The notes under the pieces were generated by a model. That model made no database searches and was not told the origin of the DNA. It was given only the letters and a program-made list of their open reading frames with translations. The position numbers were made by a program, and so were the translations under genes. A stretch of DNA of 5,790 nt from Clostridiaceae bacterium (lineage in GTDB: Bacteria; Bacillota; Clostridia; Oscillospirales; Acutalibacteraceae): assembly GCA_016302625.1 (NCBI GenBank), contig JAEDNG010000062.1:1-5790 (forward strand), read 5' to 3'. Shown here piece after piece: positions 1-5,790 of this stretch (position 1 is its first letter; each line of letters starts with the position of its first letter).

Positions 1-576
1 CTTTTTAGCGTTAGCGACAGAGTGCGAAACAAAAGAGCAGTAGGCGCACCTTGTCGGGCAAAAGGGAATTGAAATATAAAGACTGAAGGAATCGGGTGAC
101 GAGAGCGTTGTAACGCGTTTTTCACTTTGCGCGGTCTCTTTGCAGAGCGAAATTTTATTATCGCTTACAAAAAGCGCGTTTTTAAACCAATCCTCAGCCG
201 ACTTTTCGCCGTTTGCCAGACTTAAGCGTGAAAACAGCTTTGCGGGACGGACACCCGTTAAAATACCCCATTGCGGAACATAGCCCGACGCTTTCACAAA
301 GCAATTATAAAGCGAGACTGCCAAAAGCCGCTCGCACTCCTTTTCGTAATCGGGGTGGGAATTATTTACGGTGTTTTCATCGGTAAAACGCTCTCCCGAA
401 AGGAAAAGCTCGGCTGAAAGTACGGTATATTTATCGCCTTTTAAAAGCTCGGTCACCGCTGTACGGTCGTCTTCTGCCCTTACAGAGCAAAACTCAATCT
501 TCTCAAACGGCAGAAATATTCTGATAAGCTTTTCAAGCTCGTATTTAAAGGAATTATTGATAAGGCAAAGCTTCAT
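1..576 (-). CDS. hemZ: HemZ, coproporphyrinogen dehydrogenase-like radical SAM protein, 3' part cut by the window edge
   Basis: The frame is open from an ATG at 576 to the left edge, giving the first 192 residues. It starts MKLCLINNSFKYELEKLI and has a conserved-looking GILTGVRPAKL segment (106-116), characteristic of the N-terminal extension of HemZ. The start of a radical SAM domain follows: SLYISIPFCPTRCAYCSF (165-182). Cys173, Cys177 and Cys180 form the CX3CX2C motif that binds the 4Fe-4S cluster and S-adenosylmethionine. HemZ proteins are usually near 500 residues, so well over half is outside the window. The family is linked to oxygen-independent conversion of coproporphyrinogen III to protoporphyrinogen IX, but its real activity is less well proven than that of HemN, so a non-heme role remains possible. 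The gene follows the metallo-hydrolase after four bases. No strong Shine-Dalgarno is visible, only weak GGTAAG overlapping the previous stop, so translational coupling is likely. Confidence 0.93.
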   Translation of the reverse strand, partial: MKLCLINNSFKYELEKLIRIFLPFEKIEFCSVRAEDDRTAVTELLKGDKYTVLSAELFLSGERFTDENTVNNSHPDYEKECERLLAVSLYNCFVKASGYVPQWGILTGVRPAKLFSRLSLANGEKSAEDWFKNALFVSDNKISLCKETAQSEKRVTTLSSPDSFSLYISIPFCPTRCAYCSFVSHSVANAKK

Positions 577-580
577 TTTC

Positions 581-1192
581 TTACCACGCAAACATATTGT
601 TTTCTCTTTCCCGCGCAATCGTCGTAAAATCTCCGTGACCCGGATAAACCTTAGTGTCTCCGGGCAGGGTCATAAGTTTTTTTACCGACTTTTTAAGCGT
701 TTTTAAGTCTCCGCCGGGAAAATCGGTTCTGCCGATTGAATTTTCAAAAAGGGTATCGCCCGAAAAGAGACAGCCGTCCGAAAGATAGGATACCCCGCCC
801 TTTGTGTGTCCCGGAGTAAAAATTACCTTAAATTCGATATCGCCTACGGTGAATTTCTCCCCGTCGTCAAAAAGCCTGTCAGCCTCAAAAGGGGCGATAT
901 GCGCGTGAAATACATCGGAAAGGTTCAAGGCCGTATCGGAGAGCGCGGGAGCGTCAACCTTTCCTATTCCTATCTGCACACCGGTCTGATTTCTTAACGC
1001 CTCGGCGCCGCCGATATGGTCAAAATGTGCATGGGTAATCAGAATAATGCGCTCCTTATCCGAATTGTCATTTAAAAATTCACGCACCGAGTCTCTTTCA
1101 AAGCCGGGATCTATCACTACCGCCGCCTTTTCGGTTTTAAGCAAATAGCAATTAGTCTTTATAAGACCTAAATGTATAACTCTAATTTCCAT
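581..1192 (-). CDS. Metallo-beta-lactamase-fold hydrolase, glyoxalase II-like
   Basis: This complete 203-residue cytoplasmic protein belongs to the short glyoxalase-II-like branch of the metallo-beta-lactamase superfamily, sometimes labelled hydroxyacylglutathione hydrolase or YqgX/YcbL-like. All expected metal ligands are present: HAHFDH (H54, H56, D58, H59), H129 in TPGHT, D146 in SGDTLF and H186 in YPGHG. GRTDFPGG (154-161) and TTIARERENN (190-199) are typical of this subgroup. It lacks the long C-terminal substrate-binding domain of full glyoxalase II (about 250 residues), so glutathione thioesters are an uncertain substrate, especially in a clostridium that may lack glutathione. Another thioester, or a related small hydrolytic substrate, is possible. 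The start codon lies inside the end of dtd, with GGAG five bases upstream. The TAA stop is four bases before hemZ. Fold and metal site are secure; the substrate is not known. Confidence 0.93.
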   Translation of the reverse strand: MEIRVIHLGLIKTNCYLLKTEKAAVVIDPGFERDSVREFLNDNSDKERIILITHAHFDHIGGAEALRNQTGVQIGIGKVDAPALSDTALNLSDVFHAHIAPFEADRLFDDGEKFTVGDIEFKVIFTPGHTKGGVSYLSDGCLFSGDTLFENSIGRTDFPGGDLKTLKKSVKKLMTLPGDTKVYPGHGDFTTIARERENNMFAW

Positions 1193-1646
1193 TTTTTCTC
1201 CATATTTCGGTATCGAAAATAATCGTCACAGGCCCGTCGTTTACAAGGCTTACCTTCATATCCGCGCCGAAAATGCCCTTTTCAACCCTGTTTACTCCCT
1301 CGGCCTTTAGTTTTTTACAGAAAAAGTCGTAAAGCTCTTCCGCTTTTTGCGGCTCCAAAGCCTCGGTAAACGAGGGGCGGTTGCCTTTTTTAACATCGGC
1401 GCAGAGCGTAAACTGCGATATTGCAAGTATTCCCCCGCCGATATCAAGCACCGACTTATTCATTTTGCCGTTTTCGTCGCAGAAAACCCGCAGATTTGCG
1501 GTTTTCCTTGCCAAAAGCTCCGCGTCCGCTTCGGTATCGCCCTTTGCGGCTCCGAAAAGCAGCATAAAGCCCTTTTCACAGGCGCCTGCAATTTTGCCCT
1601 CCACAGAGACCGACGCGCTTTCAACCCTTTGAATCACAGCCTTCAT
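1182..1646 (-). CDS. dtd: D-aminoacyl-tRNA deacylase
   Basis: Dtd hydrolyses D-amino acids, and glycine mischarged on tRNA-Ala, from tRNA in the cytoplasm, protecting translation from wrong-handed residues. The 154-residue protein is complete and of usual family length. It begins MKAVIQRV and carries LRVFCDENGKMNKS (52-65), the SQFTL active-site motif (77-81, with Thr80), GNRPSF (88-93) and the C-terminal NDGPVT (136-141) holding the Gly-cis-Pro chirality filter. Its ATG uses the last base of the rel stop codon (TAATG), and an AAAGGA site sits 10 bases upstream inside rel. Its TAG lies 11 bases inside the following metallo-hydrolase gene. Rel next to dtd is a widespread Firmicute pairing. The related ATD paralogue shares the fold, but linkage to rel and the motif set favour canonical Dtd. 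Confidence 0.97.
   Translation of the reverse strand: MKAVIQRVESASVSVEGKIAGACEKGFMLLFGAAKGDTEADAELLARKTANLRVFCDENGKMNKSVLDIGGGILAISQFTLCADVKKGNRPSFTEALEPQKAEELYDFFCKKLKAEGVNRVEKGIFGADMKVSLVNDGPVTIIFDTEIWRKNGN
1198..1201 (-). promoter_or_regulatory. Ribosome binding site of the metallo-hydrolase gene, inside dtd
   Basis: The minus strand reads GGAG followed by five A and then the ATG at 1192. It lies in codons near the C-terminus of Dtd (around the residues WRK). The site supports the start that makes the 11-base overlap with dtd, and the protein motif alignment begins properly from this Met. Confidence 0.75.
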
Positions 1647-3835
1647 TACTGATTTATCCTTTCAACGCTGAACACGCCCTTTAGCTTTTCAAGGCGCGAA
1701 ATTATACTTTTTAAATGCTCCACGCTTTCTGCGGAAATCGTCAGCACAACAATGCAGTTGCCGCTCTTTGTGGGTCTTGCGGTGACGCTGTGCGCAGGTA
1801 CTCGCATATTGTAAACCGCGTTCATAATGTCAAGCAGAAGCCCGTCGCGGTCGATAGCCGCCACCTGCAGGGTTGATATAAAGGTGTCCGATTTTGTTCC
1901 GTCCCAATGCGCCGGAATCCAGCGTTCGGGCTCCGCAGATGAGGCGATATTTACCGGAACGTTCGGGCAGTCCCTTTTATGAATGGAAACACCGTGGCCT
2001 CTTGTTATAAAGCCGATAATATCGTCGCCAGGAAGCGGAGTACAGCATTTTGACAGCTTGATAAGGCAGTTGTCGATACCGTCCACAACGACTCCGTCGG
2101 TCGATTTGGTTCTCTTTTCGGGAACAGCGGTGATTTCGAGCGGCTTAGCAGAGGAAACACGCTTATTGTAATCCTCTTTTATGCGCGGCATTATTTTTGA
2201 AAGCAAAATTCCGCCGTAGCCTATCGCCGCGTAAAATTCGTCGGCGCCCCCAAATTTAAGCTTCTTTGCAATCTCATCAATAAACTCGTTGTATTCATTT
2301 TCGGGCAAATCGATATTGTTACGCCGGAATTCCTTTTCGATATCGAGCTTGCCCGCGGCAATATTCTCGGCACGCTTTTCCTTTTTAAACCATGAGCGTA
2401 TCTTTGACTTTGCCTGCGAGGTTACAGCGATATTAAGCCAGTCGCGGCTGGGCCCGTGCCCCGGCTGATTGGTGGTCAGAATTTCTATGACCTCTCCGGT
2501 TTTAACCTCGTGGTTGATAGGTACTATCTTTCCGTTGACCTTAGCGCCGACCATGCGTACACCGACCGCCGAATGAATGGCAAAGGCAAAATCGACAACG
2601 GTCGAGCCGACAGGAAGATTTATTACGTCTCCCTTTGGAGTTACCGCGAAAACGTCCTCCTGCGACAGGTCGACCTTAATACTGCGGATAATATCGGAAT
2701 CGTCGGTCGAAGCCGCCTGAGAATCGAGAATCTGACGAATCCAGGCAAGCCTGTCCTCCATCTTGCGGTTGTTGTCGGTTATCCCCTCTTTATATTTCCA
2801 GTGCGCCGCGATACCGAATTCCGCCGTGTGGTGCATTTCAAAGGTTCGTATCTGAATTTCAAAGGGTATTCCCGCGCGGCTTATGACCGTCGTGTGGAGC
2901 GACTGATACATATTAGGCTTCGGTGTGGAAATATAGTCCTTAAACCTGTTCGGAATAGGTCTGAACATATCGTGCATTATTCCTAGGATATTGTAGCAGT
3001 CCGCCACGGTATCAGTAATAATGCGGATAGCGTAAATATCGTATATCTCGTCAAAATCCTTGCCCTGAACATACATTTTGCGGTATATACCGTGAATGGA
3101 TTTGATTCTTCCCTGAAACGCCATTTCAACTCCCGGCATATCCTTATGCAGCCGTTCTTCAATATGCTCCTTGATTTCCTCCAAAATCCGCTCCCTGTGC
3201 CGCTTGTTAAGCATCAGCAGGTCCTCGATTTCCTTATACGCCACAGGGTCAAGGTGCTTTATGGCAAGATCCTCAAGCTCCTCCTTAACCGGACGGATAC
3301 CTAAGCGGTGAGCGATCGGAGCGTAAATTTCCAGCGTTTCAACCGATTTGTCGCGCTGCTTTTGCTCGGGCATGGCGTCGATAGTCCTCATGTTATGAAG
3401 TCTGTCCGCAAGCTTGATTATAATAACGCGTATATCCTGACCCATGGCGATCAGCATTTTGCGAAGGCTCTCCGCCTGCTGCTGCTCCTTGGTTGAAAAA
3501 TTAAGTCTGCCAATCTTTGTAACCCCGTCTACAAGAAGCGCCACATCGTCGCCGAATTCACGCTTTATATCGTCAAGCGTTGTGTCGGTGTCCTCTACAA
3601 CGTCGTGCAAAAGCGCCGCCGCGATAGACTCACCGTCCATTCCGAGCGAAACGATAATTAAAGCGACATTAAACGGGTGAATATAATAATCCTCATTGGT
3701 ATAGCGCTTTTGTCCCTCGTGCTTTATGGCGCAGAATTCAAAGGCCTTTTTCACAAGCGCGTAATCGTAATTTCTGCCCGAATCCTGCATTTGTTTATAT
3801 AGCTTTTCATAATCTCTTTGCTGTTCTTCTGTCAT
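1646..3835 (-). CDS. relA: Bifunctional (p)ppGpp synthetase/hydrolase of the long RelA/SpoT (Rel) type
   Basis: This is a complete 729-residue Rel protein, the normal length for the family. It makes (p)ppGpp from ATP and GTP/GDP on stalled ribosomes and also hydrolyses it, setting the stringent response. The N-terminal HD hydrolase domain keeps H53, H77-D78 (in LLHDVVEDT), D144 and N148, the catalytic positions known from streptococcal Rel, so hydrolase activity is expected. The synthetase domain has R243, K253, D266, Y310 and E326 (in EIQIR). RFKD (297-300) is the RXKD form typical of bifunctional Rel rather than the EXDD of synthetase-only RelA. A TGS domain follows (about 393-454, with its conserved His near 421). 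A Cys-rich zinc-finger-type segment contains a CC pair near 597-598 with further Cys near 590 and 623. The C-terminal ACT domain (about 650-729) is intact. The start is fixed by the ATGA overlap with recJ and a strong AAAGGAG site. The TAA stop shares one base with the dtd ATG. Confidence 0.98.
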   Translation of the reverse strand: MTEEQQRDYEKLYKQMQDSGRNYDYALVKKAFEFCAIKHEGQKRYTNEDYYIHPFNVALIIVSLGMDGESIAAALLHDVVEDTDTTLDDIKREFGDDVALLVDGVTKIGRLNFSTKEQQQAESLRKMLIAMGQDIRVIIIKLADRLHNMRTIDAMPEQKQRDKSVETLEIYAPIAHRLGIRPVKEELEDLAIKHLDPVAYKEIEDLLMLNKRHRERILEEIKEHIEERLHKDMPGVEMAFQGRIKSIHGIYRKMYVQGKDFDEIYDIYAIRIITDTVADCYNILGIMHDMFRPIPNRFKDYISTPKPNMYQSLHTTVISRAGIPFEIQIRTFEMHHTAEFGIAAHWKYKEGITDNNRKMEDRLAWIRQILDSQAASTDDSDIIRSIKVDLSQEDVFAVTPKGDVINLPVGSTVVDFAFAIHSAVGVRMVGAKVNGKIVPINHEVKTGEVIEILTTNQPGHGPSRDWLNIAVTSQAKSKIRSWFKKEKRAENIAAGKLDIEKEFRRNNIDLPENEYNEFIDEIAKKLKFGGADEFYAAIGYGGILLSKIMPRIKEDYNKRVSSAKPLEITAVPEKRTKSTDGVVVDGIDNCLIKLSKCCTPLPGDDIIGFITRGHGVSIHKRDCPNVPVNIASSAEPERWIPAHWDGTKSDTFISTLQVAAIDRDGLLLDIMNAVYNMRVPAHSVTARPTKSGNCIVVLTISAESVEHLKSIISRLEKLKGVFSVERINQ
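1657..1662 (-). promoter_or_regulatory. Ribosome binding site of dtd, inside the end of rel
   Basis: On the minus strand this reads AAAGGA, ten bases before the dtd ATG at 1646, within the last rel codons. The spacing is slightly long but within the usual range. It supports the start codon that shares a base with the rel stop. Confidence 0.75.
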
Positions 3836-5790
3836 ACCGTTTCACTCCTTTCAAGCAGTTTTTTGTATGTAGGCGAGTTTTTAAGCTCGGTTTTACCCTG
3901 AACGCCTGTTATTCTGTATTTCCCGCTGACGTCCTTTGAAATCAGTCCAAGCTCTGTTAAAGCCGCAATTGAAACCTCGGTTTTAGCATACCCGACCGTG
4001 CTTAAATTCATATATTTAATTCTGTCGCCGGACGACGGATTAACGGAAATAAATTTATAAACCGCGCCCGTCTCGGCGCGCGTCGGCAGCACCTTTTTTA
4101 CATCAAAATCGTTGCCTGACAAAAATAAGTTAAGACTGTCGATTTCCGAAAACAGCCTGTCGTCGTCGGTTCCGCTTACTCTTAGCGCCTTAATATGCAC
4201 CGAAATATTATATTCGCCGTTGAAGTAATTGGTCTCAACCGTAACCGCCGCGTCAAGCAAATCGCCCTCGCAAAAGCAGAAGCGCTCGGGAGTTACGCCG
4301 AAAAGCAAAGCTTTAAAAGAGTTTTCCCCTTTTGCAAAAATAAGGCGAAGATGCTTTCCTTTTCCGATCGGTATGATTTTTTGCAAAGTCACACCGTATA
4401 TACCGAAAATCGGGTTGGGGTTGCCGTTTCCGAAAGGCTCAAGCGTTTTTATTGCTTCCGCGAGATCAAGCGTCAGAGCCGACGGGTTTATCTTGCAGTC
4501 AAGCTTTAAAAGGGGAGCCGCATAATCGGTTTCAAGTGCGTATTCATTTATTCTTTGCCTCAACAGCGGGATATTTTCGGTATCAAGGCTAAGCCCTGCG
4601 GCAAGCTCGTGACCTCCGAATTTCGTAAGAATATCCGAGGCGGATTTTATGGCGTTAAAAAGCGAAAAGCCCTCGATACTTCTTCCCGAGCCGCTCGCCT
4701 TATCTCCGTCCTTTGATATTACTATCGCGGGACAGCCGTAACGCTCTGAAATCCTCGACGCCGCTATACCAACAACGCCGTGATGCCAGTTTTCGCCGTC
4801 TACAACAATAACGCGGTCATGGCAGTAGCCGTTTTTCTCGATAATAGCTATTGCCGACTCAAGAATTTCTTTCTCCTTTTGCTGGCGTTCGGCGTTAAGC
4901 GCGTCGATTTCGTTAGCTATACCGAGAGCGGTCAGCATATTGTCGCTGATAAGCAGCTCGACCGCGCGGTCGGCGCTTCCCATTCGCCCGGCGGCGTTTA
5001 TTCGCGGTGCAATACCGAAAGCGATTTTCCCCGCATCTGCCGAAGCAGTATCAATTCCCGCGACGTTCATAATCGCCGAAAGACCGGTCATCGGCGCGGT
5101 TTTAAGCTTATATACACCGTATTTTACAATACTGCGGTTTTCATAGGTCAGCGGCATTACGTCGGCTATAACCGCGACGCTTAAAAGGTCGGCAAAATAA
5201 GGGAGCAGCTCTTCCGGCTCCTTGTCCTCCATAACGCAGATAAGCTTAAACGCAACCTCCGCGCCGCAAATATCCTTAAAAGACGAGGTACAGTCCCTTC
5301 TGTGCGGGTCAACAACCGCGTCCGCTTCGGGCAAGGCGTCTCCCGGCAGATGGTGGTCTGTCACCACTACCGACATACCGAGTTCCTTTGCAAGCTTGAC
5401 CTCATTATGGCACGCAATACCGTTATCCACCGTGATTAAAAGCCGGGCGCCGTCATTTTTAAGCTTTTGAACGGCGGCTTTGTTCATACCGTAGCCCTCG
5501 TCAAAGCGGTCGGGGATATAATAAACGCAGTCAGCCCCGCGACCTTTAAGGTAATTATACATAAGCGCAGTCGCAGTGACCCCGTCGCAGTCATAATCGC
5601 CGTAAACCGCGATTTTTACGCCGCTTTCAACCGCGGAATTTACGATTTCAGCCGCCTTTTCAACATCTGTAAGCTCATGCGGGTCGGAAAAGCAGGGCTC
5701 GTCGGACAGAAATTCCTCCAGAGCCGCAGGGTCTGAATATCCTCTTTCGGAGGCGATAAGCGCAATTATCGGGTCAACGTCACATTCCTC
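3832..5790 (-). CDS. recJ: RecJ single-stranded-DNA-specific 5'-3' exonuclease, 5' end cut by the window edge
   Basis: RecJ degrades single-stranded DNA 5' to 3' in the cytoplasm, using metal ions, during recombinational and mismatch repair. The frame stays open from the right edge, giving 652 visible residues ending in TGA. In visible numbering, the DHH phosphoesterase domain shows motif I DYDCDG (65-70) within VYGDYDCDGVTAT, VDNG (121-124), the name-giving DHH (145-147), DPH (161-163) and D210 in VIADVMPL. RINAAGRM (263-270) follows. The DHHA1 part has WHHGVVGIAASR (335-346), GSGRS (367-371) and FGGHELAAG (391-399). EPFGNGNPNP (451-460) leads into an OB-like domain (about 460-550). A C-terminal tail of about 100 residues looks winged-helix-like and ends near NSPTYKKLLE. 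The ATG at 5562 cannot be the start, because motif I and a typical RecJ N-terminal segment lie upstream of it in frame. I infer that only some tens of N-terminal residues are missing. The stop overlaps rel by 4 bases. Family assignment is very secure. Confidence 0.97.
   Translation of the reverse strand, partial: EECDVDPIIALIASERGYSDPAALEEFLSDEPCFSDPHELTDVEKAAEIVNSAVESGVKIAVYGDYDCDGVTATALMYNYLKGRGADCVYYIPDRFDEGYGMNKAAVQKLKNDGARLLITVDNGIACHNEVKLAKELGMSVVVTDHHLPGDALPEADAVVDPHRRDCTSSFKDICGAEVAFKLICVMEDKEPEELLPYFADLLSVAVIADVMPLTYENRSIVKYGVYKLKTAPMTGLSAIMNVAGIDTASADAGKIAFGIAPRINAAGRMGSADRAVELLISDNMLTALGIANEIDALNAERQQKEKEILESAIAIIEKNGYCHDRVIVVDGENWHHGVVGIAASRISERYGCPAIVISKDGDKASGSGRSIEGFSLFNAIKSASDILTKFGGHELAAGLSLDTENIPLLRQRINEYALETDYAAPLLKLDCKINPSALTLDLAEAIKTLEPFGNGNPNPIFGIYGVTLQKIIPIGKGKHLRLIFAKGENSFKALLFGVTPERFCFCEGDLLDAAVTVETNYFNGEYNISVHIKALRVSGTDDDRLFSEIDSLNLFLSGNDFDVKKVLPTRAETGAVYKFISVNPSSGDRIKYMNLSTVGYAKTEVSIAALTELGLISKDVSGKYRITGVQGKTELKNSPTYKKLLERSETV
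3845..3851 (-). promoter_or_regulatory. Ribosome binding site of rel, inside the end of recJ
   Basis: On the minus strand this reads AAAGGAG, nine bases before the rel ATG at 3835. It is a near-perfect Shine-Dalgarno sequence embedded in the last codons of recJ. It supports this ATG as the true start and suggests rel can recruit ribosomes itself as well as by ATGA coupling. Confidence 0.85.

Larger units (their letters stand above)
1..5790 (-). other. Single tightly packed operon recJ-rel-dtd-MBL hydrolase-hemZ
   Basis: All five genes lie on one strand, with junctions of -4, -1, -11 and +4 bases, leaving no room for a promoter or terminator between them. I infer one polycistronic message whose promoter lies beyond the right edge and whose end lies beyond the left edge. 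Known relatives suggest hisS and aspS may follow hemZ, but that is outside the window. No intergenic stretch longer than four bases exists. Confidence 0.85.

Noticed and set aside
570..600. A possible regulatory gap between the MBL gene and hemZ
   Set aside because: Only four bases separate the genes. No promoter-like -10/-35 pair or terminator hairpin is visible, so simple translational coupling is enough.
371..706. A 111-codon plus-strand frame spanning the MBL-hemZ junction
   Set aside because: It is Ser-, Arg- and Phe-rich low-information sequence antisense to two well-supported genes, with no recognisable family.
2456..2986. A 176-codon open frame on the plus strand opposite rel
   Set aside because: It lies wholly antisense to the conserved synthetase and TGS region of rel, and its translation resembles no protein family I recognise. 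Its openness is explained by the codon composition of rel on the other strand.
4959..4972. A 14-base perfect palindrome, CGACCGCGCGGTCG, in recJ
   Set aside because: It falls in ordinary recJ codons (Asp-Arg-Ala-Val) and occurs as a single copy. There is no nearby start, stop or T-run, so it is best read as chance in a GC-rich coding segment rather than an operator or terminator.
4780..5184. A 134-codon open frame on the plus strand opposite recJ
   Set aside because: It is antisense to the conserved DHH/DHHA1 region of recJ and shows no domain or motif. It is a shadow of the real gene.

Overview
The window is a fully coding stretch of one bacterial operon, with all five genes on the minus strand (transcription runs from the right edge to the left). 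In transcription order it holds recJ (single-strand DNA exonuclease, 5' end cut by the right edge), relA/rel (bifunctional (p)ppGpp synthetase/hydrolase), dtd (D-aminoacyl-tRNA deacylase), a small glyoxalase-II-like metallo-beta-lactamase hydrolase, and hemZ (radical-SAM coproporphyrinogen dehydrogenase-like, 3' part cut by the left edge).

Gene content and order point to a Firmicute of the class Clostridia. The series recJ - (apt) - rel - dtd - MBL hydrolase - hemZ (usually followed by hisS and aspS) is a familiar clostridial arrangement, and Bacillus subtilis has the related recJ-apt-relA-dtd order. HemZ as the anaerobic coproporphyrinogen-oxidase-type protein also fits an anaerobic Gram-positive. 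Codon use is mixed, neither strongly AT- nor GC-rich, which would suit an Oscillospiraceae-type clostridium, but the family cannot be fixed from this window.

Layout: recJ and rel overlap by 4 bases (ATGA). Rel and dtd share one base (TAATG). Dtd and the MBL gene overlap by 11 bases. Only 4 bases separate the MBL gene and hemZ. Shine-Dalgarno sequences lie inside the preceding genes for rel, dtd and the MBL gene. I see no promoter, terminator, RNA gene, mobile element, repeat array or CRISPR. The packing implies one polycistronic message with translational coupling.

Functionally the cluster groups housekeeping and stress functions: DNA repair (RecJ), the stringent-response alarmone (Rel, with every hydrolase and synthetase key residue I checked present), removal of D-amino acids from tRNA (Dtd), probable thioester or detoxifying hydrolysis (MBL protein), and a heme-biosynthesis-type radical SAM enzyme (HemZ). 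The one clear departure from the textbook arrangement is that no apt (adenine phosphoribosyltransferase) lies between recJ and rel. I found no convincing sign of a new biological system. The two edge genes are easily mis-annotated: the leftmost CDS is open at the edge, and the first ATG visible in recJ (at 5562) is internal, not the start.
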